From assembly GCF_040703125.1 (NCBI RefSeq), contig NZ_CP160035.1:1674001-1738000 (forward strand): 64,000 nucleotides of DNA, written 5' to 3'. Numbering within the stretch: position 1 is the stretch's first letter; each line of letters starts with the position of its first letter. The stretch is from Flavobacterium ovatum. Lineage in GTDB: Bacteria > Bacteroidota > Bacteroidia > Flavobacteriales > Flavobacteriaceae. A model generated the notes under the pieces. That model had not been told where the DNA came from. It saw only the letters and a list, made by a program, of their open reading frames with translations, and made no database searches. Of this stretch, positions 48,660-57,495 are shown piece by piece. The position numbers and the translations under genes are program-made.

Positions 48660-49529
48660 TTGAAAAAGAATGTATTGCTCATAGTGAATCCAGTTTCAGG
48701 AGGTGTCAATAAATACCAGTTTATTAAGGCTACTAGAGATTTTGTATCCGGTAATAATTGGAACCTTGTAATATATAAAACTACAGGTATTAATGATATT
48801 GATGTGATACGAGATTTATATGTTGCTAGTCATCCAGAAAGGATTTTAATTGCTGGAGGGGATGGAACGATAAAGATGGTAGGGGAAGCCATGGCAAAAG
48901 AAGATGTTGTATTTGGGATATTACCAGTAGGTTCTTCTAATGGTTTGGCAGTCGAACTGGATTTGATGAAAACATTGGAGGAAAATTTAGAAATTGCGCT
49001 TCATCACGATTTTATAGAAATTGATATGGTCGTCATTAATGAAATAAGAAGTTTGCATTTGAGTGATATTGGTTTAAATGCCGAACTGATTAAGAATTAT
49101 AAAAAAAGTAAAATACATGGAAAGTGGGGTTATGCGCTACAGATATTTCACACGTTACTACACGCTAAAAAGCCTTTTATAGCTCATATAACAACTGCTA
49201 ATGAATCGATAGAATGTGAAGCTCGTATGATTGTGATGGCTAATGCTAAAAAATATGGAACTGGAGTTGTTATTAATCCTTTAGGTGTTCTAAATGATGG
49301 TAAATTTGAATTGGTGATTATAAAAAAAATGAGCTTACTTATTTTTTGTAAAATAATAATGGGAATAAAAGTAATAAATCTAAAAGAAGTCGAAATTATA
49401 TCGACTGACTCAGCCGTAATCAAAACTAATTTTCCAGTCAATTTTCAAATTGATGGCGAATATTTAGGAACTGAAGATGAATTACATATTTCTATTTCGA
49501 CAGAGAAAATCAAAGTAGCAATTGCTTAG
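48660..49529 (+). CDS. Diacylglycerol kinase family lipid kinase (YegS/DgkB-like)
   Basis: 289 residues starting at TTG (MKKNVLLIVNPVSGG); an ATG a few bases upstream is in another frame and stops at once. The nucleotide-binding motif VNPVSGG and the GGDGT motif (IAGGDGTIKMVGEAM), then LPVGSSNGLAVEL, are typical. It phosphorylates a lipid such as diacylglycerol with ATP at the membrane. Divergent from the App1 phosphatase gene, with a 14-bp palindrome (48618-48631) between them. Confidence 0.87.
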   Translation: MKKNVLLIVNPVSGGVNKYQFIKATRDFVSGNNWNLVIYKTTGINDIDVIRDLYVASHPERILIAGGDGTIKMVGEAMAKEDVVFGILPVGSSNGLAVELDLMKTLEENLEIALHHDFIEIDMVVINEIRSLHLSDIGLNAELIKNYKKSKIHGKWGYALQIFHTLLHAKKPFIAHITTANESIECEARMIVMANAKKYGTGVVINPLGVLNDGKFELVIIKKMSLLIFCKIIMGIKVINLKEVEIISTDSAVIKTNFPVNFQIDGEYLGTEDELHISISTEKIKVAIA

Positions 49530-49540
49530 TCTTTTAGTGA

Positions 49541-50689
49541 TTATTTAAATGGATTGCGCTCTTTCCACTCTGTTTTTGGTTCAAAATAAGCGAAACTCTT
49601 AGCCATTAATAAATTAATAAAATAATTTTTATGTTTAATCAGCCCAATCATTTCGACAGGAATAGCGCCTACGGAACTTTTTATTTCCAAAGCTGTTCGA
49701 GCAAAAATAATACGCTTGTATTTTTTATTAATAGAATAACCAATCATGTCATATAACATATTGAGGTATAACATTTTTTCTCTTTGGCAACTTTCATCAT
49801 AACCTAAGAAGTAAGTATCTATATCTTCTCCGTTTTTAATCAAAGTATTGAACCCTATCAGTTTTTCATCTATAAAGTAGCCATAGAATAAAAAGTTGTC
49901 ATGGAGTTTCTTTTTGAATACTTCAAAATGATTTTCAGATAAATAGAATGTATTAAAGGGAGCATTTTGCGCTACATTTAAATATAGCTCGTTGATTCGG
50001 TAATGAGATTTTTTTATTTCATCTAGAGATAGTTTTCTCTTATCGATTCCTATTGCTTTTTTTCTTGCACGCTTGTATTGGTCTCGGTATTTTTTATTTA
50101 AATCTCCAATATAATCATCAATGGAATTCCATGATTCTTTAATGTTGAAAACCATATTCGGTTGCGTATTAAAATGATAATACGATTTGAATTTCGAGGT
50201 TTTAAATAATTGAGTATTGGTAGTTAAGAAGTCTTTGTAAACCGTAAGATGTATTTTCTTCTTTTGGCTTTTTAATTGGTCAGTAAGCGCATGTGTGGCT
50301 TCGTGTAATGCAGTAATTCCATCTTCTAAATTGATTTGGTCACTAAAACAAAAACAATTTTGGCCCGTGAGCATATTGTTTCCAATGACTAAAACGTTAG
50401 AAATGAATTTTTTAAATAGGAAATTCTTGATCATTGTTTTGAAACAATGATCTCTTTCTCCTAATGAGTTTACTTTACTTAAATTGATTTTTTGTGCTAA
50501 TGAAATCCCAACCAATTCATTTTCTTTGAAAATTCCAATAAAGTAACAGACCATATTGGTGGGGGCCGATTTTTCCAGAATACTCAAATAGTCTTTACTC
50601 AGAAAAATATTCTTAGGCGTTAAGCTATCCCAGTTGGTTGGAAGATTTTGAGTAGAATAATAAATTTGAAAGGATAAATTTGGTTTCAA
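49541..50689 (-). CDS. GNAT-fold acyltransferase, FemAB/peptidogalycan-like
   Basis: 382 residues, cytoplasmic. The C-terminal half has the acyltransferase pattern NFLFYGYFIDEKLIGFNTLIKNGEDIDTYFLGYDESCQREKMLYLNMLYDMI, as in double-GNAT enzymes related to FemAB/DUF482. An N-terminal domain of the same fold is likely (YFIGIFKENELVGISLAQKI). It may transfer an amino acyl or acyl group in envelope synthesis. It is convergent with the lipid kinase gene; specificity unknown. Confidence 0.65.
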   Translation of the reverse strand: MKPNLSFQIYYSTQNLPTNWDSLTPKNIFLSKDYLSILEKSAPTNMVCYFIGIFKENELVGISLAQKINLSKVNSLGERDHCFKTMIKNFLFKKFISNVLVIGNNMLTGQNCFCFSDQINLEDGITALHEATHALTDQLKSQKKKIHLTVYKDFLTTNTQLFKTSKFKSYYHFNTQPNMVFNIKESWNSIDDYIGDLNKKYRDQYKRARKKAIGIDKRKLSLDEIKKSHYRINELYLNVAQNAPFNTFYLSENHFEVFKKKLHDNFLFYGYFIDEKLIGFNTLIKNGEDIDTYFLGYDESCQREKMLYLNMLYDMIGYSINKKYKRIIFARTALEIKSSVGAIPVEMIGLIKHKNYFINLLMAKSFAYFEPKTEWKERNPFK

Positions 50690-50793
50690 TGTGAAGTTGC
50701 CATTTTAAAAGGTCTAAATTACTATTTAAAGTTAAAATAGAAAGCCAATGGATAAATTTTAACTAATTTTATGATTACTAAATTATAATACTT

Positions 50794-51069
50794 ATGGAAA
50801 TCTATACAGAGACAACAGCACAACCTTTACTGAAAACCTTAAATGATTGGGAATTCAATAATAATGGTATCGAGAAGAAATTTGTTTTTAAAAATTTTAA
50901 TCAAGCGCTTGGATTTATTGTGCAAATTGGTGTTTTGGCCGAAAAAGCGAATCATCATCCAGAATTGTTTAATGTGTATAATAAGGTGAATGTTCGTTTG
51001 TCAACTCATGATGCTGGGGGATTGACGGATAAAGATTTTTTATTAGCGAATGCAATTGAGAAATTATAA
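50794..51069 (+). CDS. 4a-hydroxytetrahydrobiopterin dehydratase (PCD/DCoH)
   Basis: 91 residues, the normal size. The conserved block KFVFKNFNQALGFIVQIGVLAEKANHHPELFNVYNKVNV contains the His-His-Pro-Glu catalytic motif and the LSTHDAGGLTDKDFLLANAI end. It dehydrates the 4a-carbinolamine of tetrahydropterin after aromatic amino-acid hydroxylation. No phenylalanine hydroxylase is in this window. A short hairpin (actcgt/acgagt) follows. Confidence 0.93.
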   Translation: MEIYTETTAQPLLKTLNDWEFNNNGIEKKFVFKNFNQALGFIVQIGVLAEKANHHPELFNVYNKVNVRLSTHDAGGLTDKDFLLANAIEKL

Positions 51070-51124
51070 AAAAAAACTCGTCCCACTATTTTGAAACGAG
51101 TCTGTCGTATGTGTTTTTATTAAT

Positions 51125-51607
51125 TTAAGACCAAGCGCAGATAATTCCACCCATTATCATAAAACTAACAATCCAATATCCAGCTGTGACTAAAGTGTAT
51201 TTCCAACTTCTTCTTTCGTAGAGTGCATTTGTTCCTATAATAGGTAGTGCCATAAAAACTCCTGTCAGAATACCATGAAAAGCACCATGTTTAAATGTGC
51301 GGAAAGTAGTTCCGTAATCAGCCATAAAGGCGTAATAAGAAGGTTTAACAATACTTGGATCTCCACCGATCATGCTTACCGCTCCCCATTGATGAATAGT
51401 GATCATTTGTAAGGACATCGAAATTAGGAAAGCATAAACTAATGACATTCCAAATATAAGTACCATATTAGCACCTTTCATCTTTTCTTCTGTCATTCCT
51501 GATTCTGTCATCCAAATTGTTCCAAAAACCTTTGGATTGTACCAAATAAATCCAATAACCATAGTTGATGATGCAGCAACTAACAAAACAATAAAATTAA
51601 TTTCCAT
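51125..51607 (-). CDS. DUF1761 membrane protein
   Basis: 160 residues with four membrane segments; the first (INFIVLLVAASSTMVIGFIWYNPKVFGTIWM) with the IWYNPKVFG motif is the DUF1761 signature. Function unknown. An exact -7 box (TATATTTG, minus strand 51640-51633) lies 26 bp upstream. It is divergent from the LRR gene. Confidence 0.87.
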   Translation of the reverse strand: MEINFIVLLVAASSTMVIGFIWYNPKVFGTIWMTESGMTEEKMKGANMVLIFGMSLVYAFLISMSLQMITIHQWGAVSMIGGDPSIVKPSYYAFMADYGTTFRTFKHGAFHGILTGVFMALPIIGTNALYERRSWKYTLVTAGYWIVSFMIMGGIICAWS

Positions 51608-51632
51608 GTGATTAGTTTTTAGGTTAGTATAT

Positions 51633-51640
51633 CAAATATA
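51633..51640 (-). promoter_or_regulatory. -7 promoter element for the DUF1761 gene
   Basis: Minus strand reads TATATTTG, exact match to the Bacteroidetes -7 consensus. Confidence 0.45.
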
Positions 51641-51749
51641 GTTTTTTTATTTAGTTCCTGTAGATCTATTTTATGTAGGTTATGGATTACTATCGAGTAA
51701 AAAATACGTAGTTTATCGATTATTTTTACCTTTTTGTGTTGTTTGTGCC

Positions 51750-51757
51750 TATATTTG
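51750..51757 (+). promoter_or_regulatory. -7 promoter element for the LRR gene
   Basis: TATATTTG, exact match to TAnnTTTG, 29 bp before the ATG at 51787. Confidence 0.45.
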
Positions 51758-51786
51758 AGTGTAAATAAAAAGTAAATCCTACTGTT

Positions 51787-52641
51787 ATGAAAAACTTATT
51801 CACATTTATTTTGACTGCTTTAACTTCTTTTTTGATGGTTGCAGAAGTTACTCCGTCAGATAAAGCAACTTTAGTAAAATTATATAATTCAACTAATGGT
51901 GTTAATTGGAATACGAAGTGGGACTTAACTTCTCCAGTAACTACATGGTATGGAGTGAAATTAGTTAATGACAAGATTGTTTCAATTAATTTAAGAAATA
52001 ATAATTTAGTAGGTGAGATTCCAACTGAAATCCTTAGTCTTATTGATTTACAAGAATTAAATTTATATAAAAATAAACTTTCAGGAGTAATTCCTGCAGG
52101 TTTAGGGAATTTGAAAAAATTAGAGGTTCTAGATTTATCTTTTAATAGTCTTACAGGTTCTCTACCAGCTTCAATAGGAGATATGGTTAATTTGAAAAGC
52201 ATTAGTTTGTTTATGAATAGATTGTCTGGTGAATTGCCGTCTCAAATTGGTAATTTGAAAAATCTTGAAACATTATCACTTTTCAACAATGAAATAGAAG
52301 GTCAAATTCCAACATCATTATATAATCTTGCTTCTTTGAAAGTAATGCTTTTAAATAGTAATAAATTATCGGGTGAATTAAGTCATCACATTTCAGAAAT
52401 GAAGTCTTTAGAAAACTTAAGTTTATTTGAAAATAATTTTGTGGGTCAGATACCTTTGGAGTTAGAAAAGTTAAATAAATTGAAAGAAATGAATGTTTCT
52501 TATAATAAATTCAGCGGATTAACCTCTAGAAGATTAGCTGTGTTGGATACTTTAAATATGACTATGTTTAATGATAAGGGAGTTGCAGTACTATTAAATA
52601 TAAAAATGGATAGGAGTACAGCTATTGTTTCGGAGGATTAA
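51787..52641 (+). CDS. Secreted leucine-rich-repeat protein, plant-type repeats
   Basis: 284 residues. A short N-terminal hydrophobic segment (NLFTFILTALTSFLMVAEV) suggests export. Then comes DKATLVKLYNSTNGVNWNTKWDL, the cap seen before bacterial LRRs, and about seven repeats of LxxLxxLxLxxNxLxGxIPxxL type (for example LQELNLYKNKLSGVIPAGLGNLKKL), the plant-type repeat. These form a curved binding surface, often for surface proteins. No type IX C-terminal sorting domain is seen. Its terminator, 40 bp downstream, is broken by an IS1182-like element (52703-54454). Confidence 0.87.
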   Translation: MKNLFTFILTALTSFLMVAEVTPSDKATLVKLYNSTNGVNWNTKWDLTSPVTTWYGVKLVNDKIVSINLRNNNLVGEIPTEILSLIDLQELNLYKNKLSGVIPAGLGNLKKLEVLDLSFNSLTGSLPASIGDMVNLKSISLFMNRLSGELPSQIGNLKNLETLSLFNNEIEGQIPTSLYNLASLKVMLLNSNKLSGELSHHISEMKSLENLSLFENNFVGQIPLELEKLNKLKEMNVSYNKFSGLTSRRLAVLDTLNMTMFNDKGVAVLLNIKMDRSTAIVSED

Positions 52642-52685
52642 TTAAATATGTTTTTTCATAATGTTAGTAAATAAATTTAGTTGAA

Positions 52686-52694
52686 AAGGCTGTC
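52686..52694 (+). terminator. Left arm of the LRR terminator, split by an IS
   Basis: Left arm ggctgtctt begins at 52688 and its partner aagacagcc (54460-54468), with T8 behind it, lies 1.76 kb away beyond the insertion. Joined at the 8-bp duplication they form a 9-bp stem with loop gat and T tract, a normal rho-independent terminator for the + strand. Confidence 0.7.
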
Positions 52695-52702
52695 TTGATA
52701 AG
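52695..52702. repeat. Left target-site duplication of the IS
   Basis: TTGATAAG, repeated exactly at 54455-54462 on the other side of the element. One more base (C) also matches, so 8 or 9 bp. Confidence 0.85.
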
Positions 52703-52757
52703 GAGGGCACTGAAAAACCTCGCTTATTTCGATTTGTGTTATTTTTCAAAGATTAAA

Positions 52758-52801
52758 AAAACGCTTATAACAGGATTTCAAACATCCGTTATAAGCGTTT
52801 T
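52758..52801. terminator. Terminator-like hairpin inside the IS left end
   Basis: Arms aaaacgcttataac (52758-52771) and gttataagcgtttt (52788-52801), inner stem ggat/atcc, one bulged base. It lies after the transposase stop on the minus strand, and facing the LRR gene on the plus strand. Confidence 0.75.
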
Positions 52802-52895
52802 AAATTTTACAACTGTTTTTATTTTAGATTTTAGGAGTCTATTTTTTGGCTTAAAATGAGTGTATTTTAGACAATACGCAAGTAGAACGCATTTC

Positions 52896-54344
52896 CTACA
52901 TTAGTTTTATGATTCTTTTTAAATTTACTGTAAAAATAGCCATTGCTCCTTGCATTTGCATATTGTTTATGCCATAAGATATCGCTCTGTCAAAACCATG
53001 TGCATTTTTTAACTCACTATTCTTCGCTTCTATTTTGTATCGGTGCTTTGCTTTTTCTTTGTAATAGTCTGTTTCTTGAAAGGATATTTGCTCTTGATGT
53101 AAATCTGATTTTATGGATACCGAATATGTTTTTGTTTTTGCTCCCTCTTTATAACAGCCTTCTGTTAAAGGACATGATTTACATTTTTCAACATCAAAAT
53201 AGTAAGTGTCGACTTGATTTTCCCCGATATCTTTGGTTCCACCTCGTGCTTTTCGTATTGCCATATGACCCGCAGGACATACAAACCTATCGGCATCTTT
53301 ATTGTAATCAAATTTATCCTCGTCTTTTCTAAATCCTTGTGTTATGGATGGGTTTAGTCTGGCCACTACTTTAATATTTTGCTCACTTGTGATTTTAAGA
53401 TTTTCTTTCCCCGAATAGGCACCATCGCCAATAATAGTATCTACCTCAATTCCATTTTCTTGACTAATTTCTAAGAGTTTTGGCAACTCCGGTCCATCTC
53501 CTTTTTCTCCCGATGTTACTACGGCTGCTGTTATGATGCGCTCTTCGGTCATAGCTAAATGAGTCTTGTAGCCAAAGAAAGAACTCTCGGCAGATTTATG
53601 CCCAGTTTTGGCATCGGTATCTTTTGATAAAATTAAATTTTCTTGTGTATCTTCGATGGTTTCTTTTAGCAAGTTGAGTTTTTCTTTTACGGCCGGTATC
53701 AAACTCACCGAAGGATCTTCTTCTAGTCTTTTCTCTAACTCTTTGCTATAAGCCAACTCCTTTTCTAAATCATTCTCGTTGTTCTTCTCTGGCATACGTT
53801 CTTTCCATTGTTCATCAAATGAATAAACCACTTTACGAAGTTGTTTGGAATGTTCTCTCAGTACGTCTATAGCTAAAAATGGATTTGACCTTGATAAAGT
53901 ATGTGTGGCATCAACTATTATAGATTTAGAACGAATAACACCTTTTTCAATGGCTAAGGCTACCGTTTTGTTAATCAATAAATTCAATAAATCGGTGTCT
54001 TTTAAGCGGAGTTTTCTAAATTTTGTCAATGAACTTGGGTTGATAACATCGGCTTCGGGTGTCATATCCAAAAAATATTTAAAGGACATGTCAAAACGAG
54101 AGCGATCAACAACATCAACATCCGAGACCGTATAAATCGTTTTCAAAAGTAGATACTTGAACATACGAATAGGACTTTCTGCCATACGACCATTATTTAC
54201 ACAATAGGTATGTATAAGTTCATCGGTGATAAATGAAAAATCAATTAATTCATTGATTTTTCGAAGAAGATTATCTTTAGGAATGATTAAATCATATAAC
54301 GAGGAATGCTCGCTGAACTGAATTTGTTGTTGCTGAACTAACAT
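52896..54344 (-). CDS. IS1182 family transposase
   Basis: 482 residues, full length and uninterrupted. N-terminal DUF772-type domain (NNGRMAESPIRMFKYLLLKTIYTVSDVDVVDRSRFDMSFKYFLDM) followed by the DDE domain (IVDATHTLSRSNPF as the first Asp region; TIIGDGAYSGKENL for the second; KAKHRYKIEAKNSELKNAHGFDRA for the Glu region) and a CxxC...C metal-binding patch (CKSCPLTEGCYKEG). It catalyses DDE transposition of its own element. Typical of IS1182-like elements of Bacteroidetes. Confidence 0.93.
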   Translation of the reverse strand: MLVQQQQIQFSEHSSLYDLIIPKDNLLRKINELIDFSFITDELIHTYCVNNGRMAESPIRMFKYLLLKTIYTVSDVDVVDRSRFDMSFKYFLDMTPEADVINPSSLTKFRKLRLKDTDLLNLLINKTVALAIEKGVIRSKSIIVDATHTLSRSNPFLAIDVLREHSKQLRKVVYSFDEQWKERMPEKNNENDLEKELAYSKELEKRLEEDPSVSLIPAVKEKLNLLKETIEDTQENLILSKDTDAKTGHKSAESSFFGYKTHLAMTEERIITAAVVTSGEKGDGPELPKLLEISQENGIEVDTIIGDGAYSGKENLKITSEQNIKVVARLNPSITQGFRKDEDKFDYNKDADRFVCPAGHMAIRKARGGTKDIGENQVDTYYFDVEKCKSCPLTEGCYKEGAKTKTYSVSIKSDLHQEQISFQETDYYKEKAKHRYKIEAKNSELKNAHGFDRAISYGINNMQMQGAMAIFTVNLKRIIKLM

Positions 54345-54454
54345 CTAAAAAGCCTTATAATTACAGTTAAATATAACCAAAAAGAAGCAGTAAATAAAAT
54401 TTTACTGCTCCTTTTTTATGCTGATTTTTTGTAAATGACTTTTTCAGTGCCCTC

Positions 54455-54462
54455 TTGATAAG
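54455..54462. repeat. Right target-site duplication of the IS
   Basis: TTGATAAG, copy of 52695-52702. It continues directly into acagcc and T8, the right arm of the split terminator. Confidence 0.85.
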
Positions 54463-54541
54463 ACAGCCTTTTTTTTGGTTTTTACCGTTAAAAACACAGT
54501 AAGAGCTTTAAGTTTTTATAAGCTTTTACTTTTCTAAATGT

Positions 54542-54778
54542 TTAAAGATTCAAATCTATGAAACCTGCAACTTCTGTAGAAGCTTCTCCTGTTGAGCTGT
54601 TTTCTGCGCGATTAGAATTGTAAACTTTTACAAAATCAACCCCTTTTAACTGTACTGCTTTCCCATCTTTATTTACTGCCCAACTAATATCAATTTGCGC
54701 TTTCGCATCTTTATTAGGCCAGTTGTCTACATAGCCCCATTCATAAGCGGGAGTTATCCAATAACTTACTTTTGCCAT
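54542..54778 (-). CDS. Small protein resembling the C-terminal domain of Bacteroidetes surface proteins
   Basis: 78 residues from ATG 54778, no signal peptide. The pattern GYVDNWPN ... IDISWAVNKDGKAVQLKGVDFVKVYNSNRAENSSTGEASTEVAGFIDLNL recalls the C-terminal domain of larger Bacteroidetes surface/PKD-like proteins, where a similar DISWAV...GIDFVKVY...STEV...DL block is seen. Here it stands alone, without the upstream part, so it is likely a gene remnant or a minimal domain. It lies 104 bp after the Gfo/Idh/MocA gene; the IS is on its other side. Homology is from memory of the pattern, not searched. Confidence 0.5.
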   Translation of the reverse strand: MAKVSYWITPAYEWGYVDNWPNKDAKAQIDISWAVNKDGKAVQLKGVDFVKVYNSNRAENSSTGEASTEVAGFIDLNL

Positions 54779-54882
54779 ATTTGATTTTAATAAAGCTTAG
54801 ATTCAAGTAATAAATGCAATACTTAGGTGTTTATTAAATAAAGCCTACTGATAAGTCTTTAAATTTAGTGCTATTTTCTTTA

Positions 54883-56067
54883 TTAATAAAATGCAGGACT
54901 ACTCACTATTTTGTTGTTATACATAGCATCTAGTCCCATCTGAATACAAATAGCAGTATTGGCGCCAGTAATTACATCGGATATAGTTTTTTTATTAAGT
55001 ACAATACTATCTTTGAAGTCAATTAAAGCTTGTTCACTAGGTTCAAGATGTTCTACAGTAATCGGGATTCCAAGTCCTTTTTCCCAGATTACGGTTGCAC
55101 CCGAAACACCGTCAACCGTACCGTACTCTTTTTTATCTTTACCCTCAGGATAGAACCAAGCTTTGGTATAGTCTAAAATAATGGTGCCTTTATCTCCCAT
55201 GACTTTAATTTGGTAATCATCTTTGGCATTGCTAGTCAGGCAAGTAAATTTTGCTTTTACGCCCGATGGATAATTGTAAATTAAATGAATATTATCATAG
55301 GTTTCTCGACCATCTTTATAATAATCAACACCACCAGTTCCCATGACTTGGTTTGGTTTTTCGCCCAATACCCAGTTGGCAAAATCAATTTGATGCGAAC
55401 ACAATTCGGCAACCAATCCACCTGAAAATTCGTGATACATACGCCAGTTAATTTGTTTTTCTAATTCTGGACTCGGTACTGGTCTTCTCCAGTTTCCATG
55501 ACGATTCCACTGACAGTCAAAGGCTGTTATTTGGCCTATTTTACCCTCTTTTATAAGGTCCACCACATGAGTATACAATCGAGAACTATGGTACTGATGA
55601 CCAGTTTGAAATACGTTTTTTGATTGATTCACTTTGGAAACCAAATTATGAATACCATCGTAGCCCTTAGCCATTGTTTTTTCGCAATATACGTGCTTAC
55701 CAGCGTCCAATGCATCCATTGCAATTTGGGAATGCATGCTAAAAGGTACCGAAACTAATATGGCATCAATATCCTTATTGTCTAATAATTTACGGTAATC
55801 GGTATATCCTTTGGCTTTTCCATGGGTGGATTTTAGGCCCTTTTCTAATCGAAAAGGTAAAACATCACACACACCAATTGCATTAAAATTTTTAATCTTA
55901 TTGATGTTCGCTATCATTCCTGTTCCTCTATTTCCCGTACCAATAATCCCAATATTGACAGAATCATTGGCTTGGCTAAAATTAAGAATATTTCCAAAAC
56001 CCACTGCAGTAGTAGTTAATGCTGCAGTGGCCATGGAACTTTTTAAAATAAAATCTCTTCTTTTCAT
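54883..56067 (-). CDS. Tat-exported Gfo/Idh/MocA family oxidoreductase
   Basis: 394 residues. The N-terminus MKRRDFILKSSMATAALTTTAVG is a twin-arginine signal (RRDF), so export in folded form with cofactor is likely. NAD(P)-binding GIIGTGNRG and the motif HVYCEKTMAKG (EKP is usual; here EKT) follow, then the C-terminal Gfo/Idh domain. Such enzymes oxidise or epimerise sugars, in some glycan pathways to 3-keto sugars. It is 51 bp after the second family member. Confidence 0.9.
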   Translation of the reverse strand: MKRRDFILKSSMATAALTTTAVGFGNILNFSQANDSVNIGIIGTGNRGTGMIANINKIKNFNAIGVCDVLPFRLEKGLKSTHGKAKGYTDYRKLLDNKDIDAILVSVPFSMHSQIAMDALDAGKHVYCEKTMAKGYDGIHNLVSKVNQSKNVFQTGHQYHSSRLYTHVVDLIKEGKIGQITAFDCQWNRHGNWRRPVPSPELEKQINWRMYHEFSGGLVAELCSHQIDFANWVLGEKPNQVMGTGGVDYYKDGRETYDNIHLIYNYPSGVKAKFTCLTSNAKDDYQIKVMGDKGTIILDYTKAWFYPEGKDKKEYGTVDGVSGATVIWEKGLGIPITVEHLEPSEQALIDFKDSIVLNKKTISDVITGANTAICIQMGLDAMYNNKIVSSPAFY

Positions 56068-56118
56068 TCAATTTTTTTATGCTTGTGAATTAATTAAGAT
56101 ACAATGAATATCTTAATT

Positions 56119-57477
56119 TTAAACTGGTTTAATTTCCCAACCTGGTTCGTATGTTCTTGACCATAATTTCATGGCTTCTCTATTAAAAATGCGTCCTGTT
56201 GTTTCATCCACTTCAAAGGAATCCTCTATTCTAGAAGCTATGTTGGCGTAATGTGTCAACATTTGGCTAATAGCCCCTTCATCAATAGGAGAAGTAAGTG
56301 CAGCTTTCCCTCTGATAGCTTCGAAAAAGTTGACCGTATGTGCTGCAGAAAGTTGTCCTCCACCACCTAGCGCATTTCCATCTTCGATACCGGGAACCAT
56401 GTTTTCTTTGATGACTTCGCCTTTAAGATTAAATAATTTATAACCATCCCTACCAATCATCGTCGAACCTTTCGAACCATAAATAAGGGTTCCTCTACCC
56501 ATACCATATTTATCGTATCCATTTCTACTTTGTCCGTCCCACTGAATGATTTTATTCCCTGCAAAACGGAAAGTGGCTTCCATGGTATCGTACATTTCCC
56601 AACCGTCTTCTTTGAATTGAAATTTCCCTGCATTTACACTTACATGCTCTGGATATTTAACATCTAAAGCCCAGCGTGCAATGTCAAGTTCGTGCGTGGC
56701 ATTGTTTCCCATTTCGGCAGTACCATAATCCCAACCGTACCAGTGCCAATTGTAATTCCAAGTATTATCGGTATAGGCTCTTCTAGGGGCAGGTCCTTGA
56801 AAAAGATCCCAATCCAAGCCTTCTGGTGGAGCCGCGTTTTTTTGATTCGGTACTTCACCACGTTTACTTGTGTAAAATGCTGTAGCTCTATAAACATCGC
56901 CAATCAAACCTTCATGAATGGCTTTTATGATTTCTTGCGATTGCAATGAAGAACGTTGTTGATTCCCCATTTGCACCACTTTGTTGTATTTTTTTTGATA
57001 AGCAACCAGCAATTCTCCCTCCTGCGGGTTATGACTACATGGTTTTTCAAGAAACACATGCTTTCCTGCTTGCATCGCCATACAAGCTCCAGGAGCATGC
57101 CAGTGGTCAGGAGTAGCCATAAAAATAGCATCTACATTTTTATCATTTATTATTTTTCTAATATCGTTTTCTAGCTTTGGTTTAGAGCTCAGCTTATCGG
57201 AATATTTAGCTGCGGCTTTATCACGCTGACTCTTCATAACGTCGCATAAATAATGCAATTCCACATTGTTATTCTTATCTAAAATCGCTGGCATATACGC
57301 TCCGTAACGACGTCCTAATCCTTGAATGGCGATATGCAGTCTGTCATTGGCTCCTATTATTTTTGAATAACTTTTGGCAGACATTGTATTTGCATTCGTG
57401 CTAACCGATGCTGTTCCTAATGCCACTCCTACGGTACCAATTGCTGCTTTTTTTAAAAAATCTCTTCTATTTGACAT
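56119..57477 (-). CDS. Second Tat-exported Gfo/Idh/MocA oxidoreductase
   Basis: 452 residues. MSNRRDFLKKAAIGTVGVALGTASVSTNA is a Tat signal (RRDF). The nucleotide-binding stretch is HIAIQGLGRRYGAY, a slightly altered GxGxxG, and HVFLEKPCSH is the conserved EKP catalytic-lysine motif. The C-terminal part is the typical beta-sheet domain. Long form (about 450) common in Bacteroidetes sugar clusters. It starts 19 bp after the DUF1080 gene; a role in 3-keto sugar formation fits. Confidence 0.9.
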   Translation of the reverse strand: MSNRRDFLKKAAIGTVGVALGTASVSTNANTMSAKSYSKIIGANDRLHIAIQGLGRRYGAYMPAILDKNNNVELHYLCDVMKSQRDKAAAKYSDKLSSKPKLENDIRKIINDKNVDAIFMATPDHWHAPGACMAMQAGKHVFLEKPCSHNPQEGELLVAYQKKYNKVVQMGNQQRSSLQSQEIIKAIHEGLIGDVYRATAFYTSKRGEVPNQKNAAPPEGLDWDLFQGPAPRRAYTDNTWNYNWHWYGWDYGTAEMGNNATHELDIARWALDVKYPEHVSVNAGKFQFKEDGWEMYDTMEATFRFAGNKIIQWDGQSRNGYDKYGMGRGTLIYGSKGSTMIGRDGYKLFNLKGEVIKENMVPGIEDGNALGGGGQLSAAHTVNFFEAIRGKAALTSPIDEGAISQMLTHYANIASRIEDSFEVDETTGRIFNREAMKLWSRTYEPGWEIKPV

Positions 57478-57495
57478 GATCTTGTTTACTGTTAG

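Larger units (their letters stand above)
52703..54454 (-). mobile_element. IS1182-family-like insertion sequence, complete
   Basis: A 1752-bp element bounded by perfect 15-bp terminal inverted repeats, gagggcactgaaaaa (52703-52717) and tttttcagtgccctc (54440-54454), and by 8-bp direct repeats TTGATAAG (52695-52702, 54455-54462). It contains one intact transposase gene on the minus strand and, near the left end, a hairpin (52758-52801) that can terminate transcripts in both directions. It sits in the loop of the terminator of the LRR gene. Intact ends, duplication and ORF suggest a recent insertion. Confidence 0.93.

Noticed and set aside
51726-52202. 158-residue frame opposite the LRR gene
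   Set aside because: Arises from the regular repeats on the other strand; overlaps the LRR promoter.
52703-54454. Second IS or composite transposon around the IS1182-like element
   Set aside because: Only one transposase and one pair of terminal repeats are present.
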